Shown piece by piece: positions 46,020-59,694 of a stretch of DNA of 64,000 nucleotides (positions within the stretch are counted from its first letter, which is position 1; each line of letters begins with the position of its first letter). The notes beneath the pieces are model-generated. The model was not told the origin of the DNA and made no database searches. It worked only from the letters and a program-made list of their open reading frames with translations. Made by a program: the position numbers and the translations under genes. Origin of the DNA: Torreya grandis (lineage: Eukaryota; Streptophyta; Pinopsida; Cupressales; Taxaceae); contig JARHVA010001921.1 of the NCBI GenBank assembly GCA_037957365.1, positions 2,349,501 through 2,413,500 on the forward strand, read 5' to 3'.

Positions 46020-46900
46020 TTGGGATATTTAAATTTTCTCCATTGAGTCTTACAAGATGAAAGGCATTGTGTTCTTTTCAAACAATGATAACATAGGGTC
46101 CACTCTATAATAAAACTTAGTATGCTTACTTGGATTATCTCTATTAGAATATCATTTTAAGACAAGATCTCCTTAAAATGTTCTTGAGATAACTCTTTTG
46201 TCAAAGTTTTTTTGCACTTGTGCTTGGTGACATTCCATGGTGTGCATAACATGATTTCATGCTTCTTCTAAGGAAATTAGTTATACCAATCTTATCTCCA
46301 TAGGATCATTATCCATTCTCTCAATCTGATGTGCCAACTCAAGAGCTATTAACTTAGGTGAAATGGGCATCTTATTTTGTCTCCCATAGACAAGCATATA
46401 GGGTGAGTTACTAGTGAAAATCTTTGGGATGATCCTCTCATCCCATAGGGCTATCTTCAATATAGTGTGTCAAGTCCTTTGATTATATTCTATTGTCCTC
46501 TTTATAATTATGATCAAGTTATTATTAGTGGAATATGATATCCCATTTCCTTTGGGGTAGTAATTAGAAGAATTACTCAAGTAAATACCATATTGGAGAA
46601 CCCATTCTATTGTTATTACACCATTGAAATCCATGGAATTATCAAAAATTGTTATTTTAGGCACCTTAAACCTTGTCACTAAGATCTCATAGAAGTAAAT
46701 AATTAAATTTTTATCATCCTCCTTTAGGGACACTACTTCTACCCACTTTTTTAAGTAGTTGGTAGCTATAAGAATCCATTTATGGTCTACACTAGATGGA
46801 GGACTGATCATTCCAATGAAGTCAAGTCTTAATTGCATGAATGGTTATTCAACCTAAATAAGATAAAGAGGAAGGTCTATAAGTCTTTATGTTCCTATAA
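46020..46900 (-). pseudogene. Integrase core and C-terminus of Ty3/gypsy element E
   Basis: The enzyme inserts element DNA into the genome. Open at 46,470-46,838. In order: LRLDFIGMISPPSS (first catalytic Asp kept), KWILIATNYLKKWVEVV, KITIFDNSMDF (second Asp kept), then YYPKGNGISYSTNNNLI, where the catalytic Glu of the usual NGxAE is now Tyr. Past a stop the frame continues to about 46,020 with SPYMLVYGRQNKMP, FDKRVISRTF and the C-terminal fold. The product would be inactive. It sits immediately upstream (element sense) of the 3' LTR-like region. Confidence 0.85.
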
Positions 46901-47800
46901 ATAATTCACACTTTGGACATCTTATAACCCAAGCATATGAATCCTTGAATAGCTTAGGCTAATAGTAACAAGCCCTTAGTATTTTTAGAACTGTAGTTTT
47001 AAGTGCAAAATGACCTCCAACTAGTCCATCATGGAAATGTTCTATAAGATTATCAACCTAGTCTATTTCCACACATATTAGAAAAATCTCATTAAGGTCT
47101 TTCCTAAAAATAACCCCATCCACAAGGATATAAGTTATTGATTGTAATATGAAGTAACTCTTTTTTGCTTTATCTAAACCCATATGACACACACTTGTTT
47201 GAAGGAACCTCACCATTTCTTGTGTCCAAATTGAAGAAGATTAAGTTGTAGTTGTATTAGGATCCTCTTGTGATTCTAAAACCATATATTCTTCTTCATT
47301 TAGGTCAGATTATATGTGTTCACACATCCCTCTTCCTCTTACAAGCTTAGTGGCCTTTATCTCAACATCATACTCCATCACCTTAGTTATCCATCAAAAT
47401 ATTTTCTCATTCATGTTTTTATTCAAGAGGAGGTATATTATTCTTGGATGAGTTACCATGACATGTATTTTTTGTTGGAAACCATATGCCTAAACTTGTT
47501 AAAACTTATTATAGTTGTCAATACTTGTTTCTCAATATATGTGTACCTCTCTTCATAGCCTTCTAGTCTTTGAATAAAAAAATGCTATAGGTTTTTCAAG
47601 TCCTTCATTATTAAACTGCATTACCATAGAAGAGATGGTCTCAATGTTGGAAAAAACATAAAATAAAAAATCCTTAGAAAAATTAGGGTTAATTAGTGTA
47701 GATGCTTGAGAAATAAATTATTTGATGGCCTCAAAACTAGCCTTCCCTTCTTTCGTCAATAAAAATGCTTTATGCTTATTTAACATAAATTTTATAGGCC
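46901..47800 (-). pseudogene. Integrase zinc domain and RNase H interval of element E
   Basis: Minus strand HFHDGLVGGHFALKTT with CPKCELF downstream forms the HHCC zinc domain of retroelement integrases (about 46,900-47,060). The interval up to the RT end keeps short readable blocks (MCEHI, MVRFLQTSVCHMG, YILVDGVIFRKDL) as expected of RNase H and its linker, but I did not identify the catalytic acidic residues. Confidence 0.65.
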
Positions 47801-48491
47801 TTACAACAGTGAAAAATCAAATTATGAACCTCCAAACAAAATTAATCTTCCCAAGTAAATTTTTAAAGGCTTTTTTATGTTTGGGCAATGACAAAGATAG
47901 TATGGCACTCACCCTATCAGGGTCTATAATAAACCCATATTTAAAAACAATATGACCAAGTAACTTGATTTTATGAACAAAAAAAACACACTTATTGGGA
48001 TTAAGATAAACACCATATTTACTAAACCTTTCAAATATTATCCTTAGATGATTCAAGTGGTCACTAGCATCTTTAGAGAAAATGTTTATGTCATCAAGGT
48101 ATATTAGTACCATCTCATTGATCAAACCTTGGAAATCCATTGTCATTTGGAATATGGCACATGCATTGGAAAACCCAAATAAAATTCTATTATATGCATA
48201 TGTGTCCCATTTACTAGTGAAAGATATATTATATTGATCTTCTTTTACCAACACTTGGTGGTAACTTAAATAGCCATCCAAAAGTGAGAAACATTGAGAA
48301 CCTACCACTACTTGAAGGATTTTATACATTTAAGGTAGAGTATAGTGACTATTCAATGACACTCTATTCAAGACTCTAAAATACACACATAACTTGATCT
48401 CATTTATCTTCTTTCTCACAAGAAATAGGTTGGCAACCCATGAAGAGTGTTTGATAGGAAAGATAATTCTTGACTATATAAACTTGGTGAG
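47801..48491 (-). pseudogene. Reverse transcriptase of Ty3/gypsy element E, cut by element F
   Basis: Copies element RNA into DNA. Minus-strand order: IIFPIKHSSWVANLFLVRKK (about 48,440-48,480), KLCVYFRVLN, a TAA at about 48,330, then a clean open frame 47,817-48,329 with SLLDGYLSYHQV, FTSKWDTYAYNRILFGFSNA, MVLIYLDDINIFSK (YLDD active site intact) and NPNKCVFFVHKIKLLGHIV. The reading stops exactly at 48,492, where the LTR of F begins. The N-terminal part of RT and the gag and protease of E are not visible in the window. Confidence 0.88.
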
Positions 48492-51400
48492 TGTTGTCAC
48501 TCAATTTTTGAACATTGGAGAGGTTGTTAAAGCCTCCTAAAAATTGAGTGAAACATTGGATTAACTCTAGGCCTATGGGCTTCCTATAACATAGTTAAAC
48601 CTCTATATTGAAAGGGCTAGCTCCCTAGATTTGTCTTTGATAACTTATCGTATATATTACTTGCTTGCTTTGATGAAAAGAGATAGAGATATCATGAAAT
48701 GAATATATATTAACAAGGTGATGCAACAATTATAACCTAACCACTACTAAACAACTGCAAGCACACTTCAAACACAAGCCTAATATGCATATGACGCTAC
48801 TCTAAAACTACCCTTGCAATAATATTTCTCATGGAGGTTTGTGAAGTTAACGTAAGCTATGAGGACTAAAAAAAAGGTCATAGCATGAAAATAGTGTAGA
48901 TACAATTCACTAAATTCATGTTAAATACATTATAACACTTCAAGAGACCTGAAATAGACTTTTATATTTGAATATGGATGCAAGCAAAGATAACATGCTA
49001 AGGAAGAGAAGTTATAACTTAGCAAGATCAACTAGCTTAACATATAGATTGAAAAAAACTCATGTATAAGGTAAAAAATATCTTTATTTATTGATTCAAG
49101 GATGAAAATGAGTATGGATTTACCATACTGAGGTGGAGGATACATTTTAAAGCCAAATTGGCTCAATATATAACACAAGTGTGAGGGAAAAGAATAGGTG
49201 TGTAAGAGAGAGAAGATAAACAAGTGTCATATAAGTTAAAAAAATAATAAGAGTTTGGTAAATATAATAATATAATTCCAAATCCATATGTAGATCTTTT
49301 TTAGATGCTACATTTCTCCTAGTGGTATATGAGGTTGAAATGCATGCTTGACACCTTGACTGGCTTCTTAAAACTTTCTTTCTTCATGACATGTTGAAGG
49401 ACAAGTGGAATTCATGGTGATTATATCAATTTATAAAATATTTTTTATTTTCTCTTAACACCTTTCAATTGAGTCCAATAGGTTCTCCATGACACATCAC
49501 CTCTTTCTCTTGAAAGGTGTCTAGAGGGCTCTTCATCTCTTTAGGCCTATTTTACACACAAGTGTCAGAACTTAGTTTTAGTTACTCTAACTCATCCAAA
49601 ATTCATGTATGGACTATTAAAATCATATTAGACCTATAAATATCCATTTTAATGTTTCAAACGAGCCCCAACAAGTCTATCTCTACCAAAAGCCTTAATC
49701 AGGCCTCATTGCTTGTAACCTTTTTTTCCTACTTTTATCCTTATGTGAAAATTGTATGAATTATATTTAAATAATAAAGGGATAATACATGATCATATAT
49801 CAAATTAAAAATACATGTAAAATTTCATGAGTTGAATCCAAGTGGAAGTTTACTTCTTTTGCCTATCTCTTCTACCAATTAGGCCTAATTAGGCCTCTAG
49901 CCCTAAAAAGTCAATTTTGGATCTAAAATATTCTTGAACTTATGAAACCTTTAGGAAGTGTGTGATTAAATTTACCCATTCCAATAAAAACCTCCATGTC
50001 ACATTTTGGGTTTTAAAACATTGTGCTTATAGCCAAACCATGAAATGGCCAAAAATAAACCCTTCAATAAGCATGTTTAGACTACCTTACAAAATGGAGT
50101 TTATTTAGTTAATTAAAAGGTCTATTGAGAAAATATATTTATTTTATGATATTAAATAAGTATCATATTATTTCCTCTAATGATTTTCAAGTATCCATCT
50201 CTCTAAAATCCTTGTAAAACACCAAAAAACACACAAAACACATAAAACAAAGGATTTATGGAAATATATACAACATTTCATACAATAAATTACATTTTGA
50301 TGAGAAAAACGGAGTATATAACAACATAAAATATGTTTTAGGATCAATTTTTGGCATTTGATGTGCTTTTGAATCTCATCTCTACAAACTGGTCATTATA
50401 GTCCTCCTAGGCAACCTGAAAGTGATTCATCTTCTTAGTGATGATTCATAAAGTTGTACATATTAATCTTCCCAAAAAATTCAAAAAATTTAATTACATA
50501 TGTTTTTAATCTTTAAATAATATCACAAGGTCCCATGCATCTCCTATGTTCTGTACCAAGCAAATCAATCTAGCCTCTCAGCCTATTAGTGAGCATCTAT
50601 TAGGGTTGAGTAAGTTTTGTAGTTTATAGGTGGTTCTCCTAAATCTATTTTGAGATTTAAATGACCTAAATAGGTCTATGATATCTTATTTTACCTTTAA
50701 AATTTTCCATCTTACCATTTTTCATCATCAAACTTTGCTACACTCTCAATGTTCTAGGCACAAGGTTTGCATACTAAACTAATTGTCATACCCTAGTTTC
50801 ATTATATTCACATTTTTTCCTCTTTGTCAAAGTCTGAAAATTCATGTAATTGTTTTCATATGTTATTAAACATCACTTAAGGTATTAATCTCAACTTGGT
50901 CCATTCCACTGAATTAACTCCATCTCTTCAAGATTGATTACTCAGACTAGTCTGTATATGTCATATTGCTCTATTAGGCCTAAATAGGGTATGATGTGTT
51001 GTTTTACCTTTGTTATCAGGTTATAAGTTTCAAGTCATGATTTTACATGTACCTATCCATCTTATTAAATTACTCCAAGTCTCTAACTCAACTTCACCAA
51101 GCCATTTCCTTAGTTGTTTGAGTGGACTATGTATGAAGAGTAAGTTTGTAGGGATTAGAATAGGGTCATCAACTATATTTCATTCTTAATGATTGTGTAT
51201 TAGGTTTGATATACTATAATCACACTCCTTATATCATAATAAATAGTTACATTTCTCTCTTCAATTTTTTTTGGAGATTCTTGAACTTGACTAGGTAGGT
51301 AAAATTATGCTTGTTTATAATGACTATGTGTGCAGGGTCTTATGGTATTTGTCTAGAACTCTTTTCTAAATGTATTGATAATTTAAATACCCTCTCTATA

Positions 51401-53900
51401 TTTCCATTCTTAAAACACAATTTTATTCTAGTTTTAAGATAAATTAAGTCACATATTCATATTCACAAATGACTATCAAGATAGTTGATGAAGATTGTGT
51501 GTGACTAAGTTGTAACCCTATTTTGGTCATTTCATCTCTTTATCCCTCTTTTGGCCTTGATGAGTTTAGGTATCATTGACCTCAATTTCTTAAATAATTA
51601 AAAATAAATTCACTATATTGTCTCCAAGCTTTGAAGAGACCTCTATTACCCAAAAAGACTTACAAGTGACTATGCATGCATTCATTTAGAGCTTGACTAT
51701 GTTAGGTCTTCAAACCTATTATCCAAACTTCTATAGTGATTGTGTATTATCATTGTATATATATTAATCACTTATAAATTAAATAAAACCATAGACTCAA
51801 CCATTATCACTATGCAAGGCCAAAAACATCAACTAGATATAAATGGTAATTTGAAGGAGTTTTGACTAAGTTCATTACGTCGTAGGTACAAAACCAATCT
51901 TTACCCCTTTCTAAACAAGCAAAAAATTTCTCAAGGGTTTTTTATCATGTTTTTTTTGAGCCTATAATATTATTTTCATTATCTTAAACCTCAAATTCTT
52001 TTGATATCACTATCAACATAGTCTATTTCCCTAACATGTTGGTTTTAGGTACATACTTGGAAGGTGTGACTATGTGTTCTGGAGTTAACCTTTTGAGATA
52101 GGTCATGATATTATAACAGTGACCATTTTTGTCTCAAGAGAGGTATCTATTTTCTTCATCCCATATATGTCTTAGATCATATTCATTCTCTTATATCCAT
52201 TATCTTATATATAGAATCCTATAGGTGTACCTTAGGAGCAGTCTAGTCATCAACCCTCTATCCTAGGTGCTTAGAGATCCTTGTTAATCCATGACCCTTT
52301 TCAAAATAGGACACCACATTTATTTATTCTTGGATAACATTCAAAACTCCTTGAAAACATGGATTATCTTAGAGTGATAGACTTATAGGTATGTGGAAGA
52401 TAAAGACTACAACTTGTGTGTTTTAGAGATTTGAAGGTACAATAAGAAATGTTATGATTCAAATATTATTGAAACAATTGTATCAAATTTTGAAATGTGA
52501 AAACACAACTTAAATATCCTTGAAACTCATACAAACTCACTCCATTGAACTGTTATGCAAACACACACATAAAATAGTCTCAAGAGGTGAGTAAAGGAAA
52601 TAACCATGTGAAGCTTGTACAAAATTTTCAACTAAATATAAGACCATGAATGAATTTTTGAAATATTATAAGACTATAAAAAATCATTCAAGTGCACTTG
52701 ACCACCTAAAAAATGTATAAAGACATAAATTTGACCAATCACTTATAGACAATGCACAAAAGGAAAATTTCTTTCCAAAATACATCCACACATGCCACCA
52801 TGAGTAATGAATGTATGGGATGCATCTAAAAACATCTTATAACATCCTACAACTAGTTTCAAGTAGCCATGAATTCATAATTTGCATTGGAGTTATGTCA
52901 ATTTATGCCTCTAGTGTTTCGAGCTCTCAAAAAGTAGTCTAGGCTATTAGTGATTGTTCATAAAGCTAATAGCACCAATCTAACAAACAATTCCACAAAT
53001 TAAAATACCATAGGGATCAAAAAATTTGGTTAAAGTCTTAGCCTCCAAATCTACCTGTACCATCTTCTTGAAGTTGGCCTTCACTAGCTTGTGAAGGGGA
53101 CAATGAGAGAGAGAAGAAGATCTATATAACGATTGAACTCCAAACATCTTTCACTACTTGTTCCTAACCTTTCAAATATGAAAAGACACTCTGAACCTAT
53201 TTTATCTTACACATGACACCCACAAGTCTACCCAAGTTTTATAATTCCTTAAAAAATTGTTGAAAATCAATAACATGAATTTTTTGACCCCTCTAATAGG
53301 TGTGATAGTTAATTAAATGATCCCAACTCCTTGGAATGTATTTGGTACAGATTTTTCACTTAGGGAACTTTGTCAGATAAAAATGTTAGCCAAAAATCCA
53401 CTTCTTATGCATGTTAAACACTTTAGAGTTAATAAATGGTCTTCAAACATTATAAATCTTCATGAAACATTAAGAAAATATGTTTTAGATATGAAATGAC
53501 ATTAATGAAGCCCTAATCATCTATGACACAACTTGACCATGTTTTATCTCTCAATGACAACCGTAGACCACTATATGACCTCAATAAGAAATTTCCTTAA
53601 CTTATCCAAAGTTATCTTAATAAATGATAACAAGGTCAAATGAAGATTTATAAGTACCATATGAGAATGACATGAAAACATGATAAGTTTGAATTTAAAT
53701 GGGGGTGGCAAATTTGACTTGGGGTCAATTTTGGTTAACATTTTTGGTGATTCATAGGGGTATCATGCTTGCAATGATAATAGGACTAGTGGCCTTGCAT
53801 GTCAATTGGGAAACAAGGTATCTTGTAGTTAGTTTTAGACCTTAACAAACATTGAACATAACACAACACACTTATTAGCTTAATAACACACAATACAAAG
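48492..53900 (-). repeat. 3' LTR of element F (about 5.4 kb; upper end approximate)
   Basis: Its lower end (TGTTGTCACTCAATTTT) matches the F 5' LTR at 56,226 (TATTATCACTCAATTTT), and the match runs on for about 470 bp to the copia insertion. Shared words include gggctagctccctagattt and ctcatggaggtttgtgaag. A minus-strand TATA-like word is at 49,167-49,178. GTGAG at 48,487-48,491 could be one target duplication; the other would lie outside the window. The region shares sequence with 41,000-46,000. Confidence 0.65.
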
Positions 53901-54002
53901 AAAACAAGACATAAACAAAGCAAGGCAAACACATGTCCTCTTAATCACTTAGGGAACACAAAAAAAAACTAAGCAAACTTTAAAATATATACAAACTAAC
54001 CT

Positions 54003-56024
54003 AAAAGAGAGTTCTTCCTCCTAGATCAAAGGGGAAGCTTACACCATCTTTTAATCCATGACATGAAATAAGGAATTAGGCAAGTTCCCTCTTGAGTCTT
54101 AACCTTGAAGTCCTTAAATCTTTAATGCTTTCCAATCTTCTTGGCATGTATGTAAATATAATGATGGAATATACAAACATATCACCCATGAAGGTGAACT
54201 CTTATTGCACTTTAACAACCTTCTCATGAACTTTCTTTATGTTTGTGCTTGTCTCAATCATGATCTCTTATTGAATTATAAGGGAAGCCTTTATCTTGGT
54301 ATTTTTAAGATTGTCATGTTATCCTTCAAAAATTAAAGAATATTCAAGAATATATTTAGACTTTTTATCATCTGCTATCTCATCAAGATCTTCAAGGATA
54401 TTTGCATGCTCCATCTAATTTTCATCATTGTCCTCCATAAAGATAAATTGTTCTATCTCCTTGTGAATATGATATTCAACCTTGCAAAGGCCTTCAAGAT
54501 CTTGGATAATCTCAACATGATTATGCCAATAATCTTTTTTTCCTTCTCTTCAAAAACCACAACTTATTCAACTTCATCTTCTTTTCTTGAGGAGTCTTCA
54601 ACTTAAAGGCTAGCTATAACTTGAACAAGTTTTTAATGGCATAATATATTCTTTTGGAATCATAGCATTATGAGGGAAAGTAGCTTGAAGAGTGTCTTCA
54701 AATTGACTAGTAGGAGGTGTAGGATTTTAAGGACTTCAAACTCATCCCATATGTCATTAGAATTTTGCCACAAGTCATCTTGATTCATGGAGTCAATAAT
54801 AGGTCCATTTATTATTATTTATTCAAATTTAACCTGTTAAGCATACTCATGAATCTCACCCAATTCAGTTGATGTGATGTCCTTCTTCAAAGCTCCTTCT
54901 TCCATGACTTGATCACCCTCTTTGTGAGTAGCTATAACATGATATTTGTCATACTTTTATTAACTCAAGAAGTTAGATTTGTGATTATATTCACTAAGGG
55001 GAGTCCCTATAGTGAGTTACTCATCATAAAAACTTGAGTTATCTTCTTGATCAACTGCAACTTTGGCTTTATCTTCTTTACCTATCTCCCATAGGTTGGG
55101 TTCTCCTTCAAAAAGAGATGAGGTGGGTGGGTGATGGATAGGATCATGGGTTAGAGAGGGACTATGAGGTGTGGTGAATGGCTTATGTATGGGCTTGGGA
55201 ATGGAGGTTTCTTGAATGAACTCATGGGGAGATGACAAGTTGGATTGGGCAATGGGAGAGACACCTTCTTCAACAAGAGTTTCACTTTGCTCATAGCCTT
55301 ATTGAATATATTAAATAGATATAAGATCATATTTAAGCTCTTGTATTTCCCATATTTCTAGTATATCTACCCACCATTGGATATAACATCTCATTTCATG
55401 CAAATAATCATTGATGACATAGTGGGATTCTTCTTCAACCAACCTCTACTTACTCATAAAGAATTGAACCAACTTTTTCAACTTCTCTGTGAGATGAATA
55501 TGGATCATACCAGCTTCCTTATCACATTTATCATTAATTTTTTTGATTTTATCACATTTGGCATGAGTGAAAACAAGGATTTAGATAGAGGTGGAGTTGA
55601 GCTAGGAGGAGGAGGGTAATAGTGGGCATTTTGGCGAGCTTCAACTTATTGAGTTAGTTAACTAACTTGATCTTGTAAGAGTTTATATTTTATCTCCAAA
55701 TAATGAGATAATTTGATTTCTAATCAATATGATCATCTAATTCCTCATGAAAAGGATGATCTAGATTAGGTTGAGGTTGATATATATCATAGGGCTTATA
55801 GGGAGACACTTTTTGATACTCTTCTTGATAGCCTTCCTCATAGGCTTCTTCATAGGGTTGTTCAACAACATGATGGTCATATGAATAGGAATTAAGATGA
55901 CCATAGGACTGTCATGACTCATAAAGTTGATAGAAATATTGATAGGGATATTGAGATACATGATATGGGTCATGAAATGGTTGGTAGGGGGTGTATATTG
56001 GAAACTCTCATCATATCCATCCAT
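54003..56024 (-). pseudogene. Acidic, Tyr-rich ORF of element F, related to that of element G
   Basis: The minus-strand N-terminus near 56,024 starts MDGYDESFQYTPP. A very Tyr-rich stretch follows in a neighbouring frame (about 55,770-56,000; YEEAYEEGYQEEYQ). Later come a Pro/His-rich block (55,100-55,238), an acidic block with EEKEKK and DLEGLCKVEYHIHKEI (54,420-54,560), then EFTFMGDMFVY (about 54,170-54,200) and VSFPFDLGGRTLF ending in TAG at 54,003. The last two blocks align with EYVYIRGMFYF and FPFDLGGRQTF of G, with comparable spacing. About 670 codons, several frameshifts and stops. No knuckle or pol domain. Confidence 0.65.
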
Positions 56025-56203
56025 ACCAGCTTATTTAGTCAAATAAACACACAAGATATTAGAAAAAGATTTCACACTAAGTACCTAGGATAATTATAAC
56101 TATCTGATTGCATTTAGAGTCACCATTTGTGTTTTTCAAACACTTACCAAAGCTTATAAGTAGAATAACACACCAAAAATCTCTTTCACTCTTTTAGACC
56201 TTA

Positions 56204-56221
56204 GTCGCACTAGGCATGCCA
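56204..56221 (-). other. Primer-binding site of element F
   Basis: Minus strand TGGCATGCCTAGTGCGAC, next to the F 5' LTR (spacer of four bases). Same type as A, B, C and G. Confidence 0.65.
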
Positions 56222-56225
56222 TAAC

Positions 56226-56703
56226 TATTATCACTCAATTTTGCACCCTTATAGAGGTTTTTCAAGCCACCTAAAAATTTATTGAAGTGGATTACCTTTA
56301 GGATGATGGATTTTATATAGTAGAGGTAAACCTCTAGATTTAAAGGGCTAGCTCCCTAGATTTGTCTTTGATAGCTTATTACCTATAATGCTTGCTTTTT
56401 TGGATGAAAAGAGATAGAGATAATATGAAATGAATATATCCTAATAAGGAGATTCACCAATTATAAATTGACCACTTCTAACCAACTATAAGTACACTTC
56501 AAACACAAGCCTAATTTGTGTATGACACTACTCTAAAACTACCCTTGTATTAGTATTTCTCATGGAGGTTTGTGAAGCTAACCTAAGCTAGGAAGACTAA
56601 TAAAGAGGTCATAACATGACACTATTGTAGAGAAAAAAAATAAAATCATGAAAAATAAATTATAAAACTTCAAGAGACCTATAATAAAATTTCAAATTTG
56701 AAT
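56226..56703 (-). repeat. Start of the 5' LTR of element F, interrupted by copia element H
   Basis: Matches 48,492-48,960. The rest of this LTR must lie beyond the copia insertion, outside the window. Confidence 0.7.
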
Positions 56704-59598
56704 TGTTTTGCATTGTTCCTATTATTGAAGGTTAGCATTGATGTTGTCATTGATGTCAAAGGCTCTTAAAAAAGGTGTTCATGAGGTTATTAAAGATTGT
56801 TATTATTTGATAGCATCATTGAGAGGTATAAAATCATATTGGGATACTTAAATACATATTAAAAATATATAATATCATCAAGAAGTTTTTCAAGGTTAGT
56901 TGTCAAGTTTTAAGAGCTTGAGAAGCTTATTCATGACATTGGTCATTGCATGAAGAGAACTTGTGAGAAGGTATGAGGTTGGTAATATGGTGAGATGGAT
57001 GAAAAAAGGAATAAGAATATATGTGAGGTTTTTTTATAATGGATATGAGACATTGGATCACTCGTGAGAGTCTTAGGGTGAGCCTGTAGGGGTATAACCT
57101 ATAGACTTAGTATGTAACTAGACTAGTTCTAGACCTTGTCTAACCTAATGAGATGTCATGAGGTATTTTCAAGGCATATGAATAAATTATGGTAGTGATT
57201 GATAATTTTAAGAGGTTTTATGACATTTATATGAGGTATTGATAACTTTGACATTGGATAAGAGGTTAGTTTCAATGCCTAATGTGACTTGTAAGTTAAG
57301 GCTTAGAGAACAAAGAGAGATATGGTGGTCAAATGAGGTATAGGTTTCAGATTTCAATATAAACATGGAAAAATGATAATTTTTGAGAGGTATTTAATGT
57401 TTTTTAAAATATTTTGACAAATTTTTAGGTCAAAAATTTTAGGTTAAGGCAAGAAAAGGTGTATAAGGTCTTTCGAGTGCACAAAATGGAGGGTTCTCAA
57501 CCTAAGAAGAAATTTCAAGTGTTCATTGGAACATGTAACCTCTACATGATAAATTGAGATATTAATGGTATATTTATAATTGTCCTATATAAAATTTACA
57601 ATAATTTGTTTTTATAATGAAGGGATAAGAATAATGAATGATCGTTAAGACTATAAGATGGTTTAAACCCTCAAACAACCCTAACAGTGAGCCAATGAGA
57701 AATATCTTGTTATAAAGTGATTATAATGGTTTTTAATTACTATTTAAGTGATTCTAAGTTGTATTAAGCTCTCATATGTAACCAATGGTGTGATTTTTTT
57801 GTCAGGTGAGTGAGTGGAACCTATAGGAAAGACCTTGTTTTCAAAGATTTGTTGTAGCAGTCAAAGTTGACCAAGTCAAAGTTGTTAAATGAATGAAGGT
57901 TGATGATTGAGACTTGTATATTATGTACATGGTGGTTTTTTAGTATTGTATATCCTCTAGGTGTGATAAACTAGTCTTACAAGTTGATCTATCACTAAAA
58001 GGCCTAATGATGTAAATTATGAGAAACCCAGGAACAAGTGAGAAGTTGATTAGGGATGTGTTATCATGGATTAGGGATGAATATAAGTACATTTAGATGT
58101 TTTTAAATACATATAATACATTTTAATATTGGATATAATATTTTTATATAATTTTATATGTTGAAAATGTTGCTCATAAGTTAACCTGTCTAGTTCAGAT
58201 GAGACAGTGAGGTGCATGACTATGAGATTGGTATACAAGACCAATATTTCAATTTAAACATATTATATATCTATATATAAATGGTATAATTACCTAATAT
58301 GATAATTTAAATTAATTTAAATTATTTTAAAGTGGTTTTATAGCTATTTTAGGTCTTAGTTTCCATGACTATGTTTTGAGGCTAGTTGGTAGTTCTAAGT
58401 GGCTATTTGCAAAAGAGGGTTTGAGTCTTTTTGACCTATGTAGTGAAGTTTGATAAACTTGTTTAAGTTTTTTATGTATGTAAGGTTATTTTTATATGAT
58501 TATTTTTCATGGTTTTTTGAAAATATTGTCTTTTTTCTTTAGTTGTTCAAGACAAAAATTTTAGGTATGCACAGGGCTAAATGTGAACAATGCTAATAGT
58601 GTGCTTCAAGTGGTGGTTGGATATAAAATGTGTCATAGAACTAATATGAGATTTATATGGGTTTATTTAGGATTAATATGATATGTTACTACTATTTTAT
58701 AATTTTTAGAGTGTTCTAAGGTGTTCAAGGGTGACGTGTGCTAATGAAGGCCTAATTGAATTAGGTTTCCATAAGGCCTAAAAGGGGTTTTGGTCCTATA
58801 TACTATGAAAAACTTATTGTAATGTTTGATTAATGTCTGTGTCATATATTAAGGCATATTTTTTTGGAAATATAAATTTTCAAGTGTGTATGGATGACCA
58901 AGGAGTGTATGAATAACCCAGTATAATAACAAGGCCTAATTGACTAGTCAGAGATTGAGAGAGAAAAAGTGAATAAGATAGAAATTTGAATAGATAAAGG
59001 AGGCATTTTAGAATATTAAGATGGTACATAAAAACCATCATGAATATATGACATAGGTTTTACATATGAGTATCAAGGTTATATGACCTAATCAAGTCAA
59101 TAAGAAGTCTAGTTCAGTGAATAAGGCTAAAGACTAGTTTGAGAGGGATAAAAGTATGTGAAGAGATAAGGAAGGAGATCATAATATATTGTATGATAAA
59201 CAAGGTATTATTAATGTTATAAAGGGTTTGAGGTGGTTTATTTTTTTTAAGTCATTTAGGGGGTTGATGCCTCCTTTGAAGTGGGTACTTGTTAAAGCCT
59301 AGCCGAGTTGGTGCTTAGCTAGTTGGGGTTGGCACTCCAAGTGAAGTTTGTGCTTCACTAAATCTTTATGTTTGTCTTATAGTATTTTAGTCCATTTTCA
59401 CCATCAATGGAATTTCCTTCCCTTAAGGGTTTCCCACTCAAATAAGTGCTCTATGTGTTATGTTTTTTTTCATGTTCATGGCTCTTAATGTGTTGCTAGT
59501 TCACTCTATTGTTTTTATAGTTCATGAATGATAAATTAAAGTTACAAAAGTTTTGAATATTTATTCACCCCCCATATTCATCATTATGCTTCTAAATT
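56704..59598 (+). repeat. 5' LTR of copia element H (about 2.9 kb)
   Basis: The start TGTTTTGCATTGTTC aligns with 63,594, and the match continues to the window end (56,704-57,115 versus 63,594-64,000), including gatagcatcattgagaggtat and cataggggtataacctatag-like words. The 3' end is set by a C-rich tattcaccccccat stretch and a possible Met-tRNA primer site, so it is approximate. Five bases before it are TGAAT. Confidence 0.75.
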
Positions 59599-59599
59599 T

Positions 59600-59611
59600 T
59601 TTTATCAAATC
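59600..59611 (+). other. Possible decayed primer-binding site of element H
   Basis: TTTTATCAAATC matches TGGTATCAGAGC at 8 of 12 positions and lies after the C-rich LTR end typical of plant copia elements. Weak. Confidence 0.35.
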
Positions 59612-59694
59612 ATATATTTTGAGGCAAGTCTAATAGCTTGAAGGTGGTCCGAAGAAGTATAAGAATGTCTTGTGATCAATAATAAGAAGAACAC

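Noticed and set aside
33822..48491. Same five bases GTGAG beside G and beside F as a sign of target preference
   Set aside because: The F duplication has only one visible side and B uses GTGCC; too few cases.
46020..48491. Endogenous pararetrovirus
   Set aside because: RT is followed by a full integrase with an HHCC domain, as in Ty3/gypsy elements; no movement or coat protein signature.
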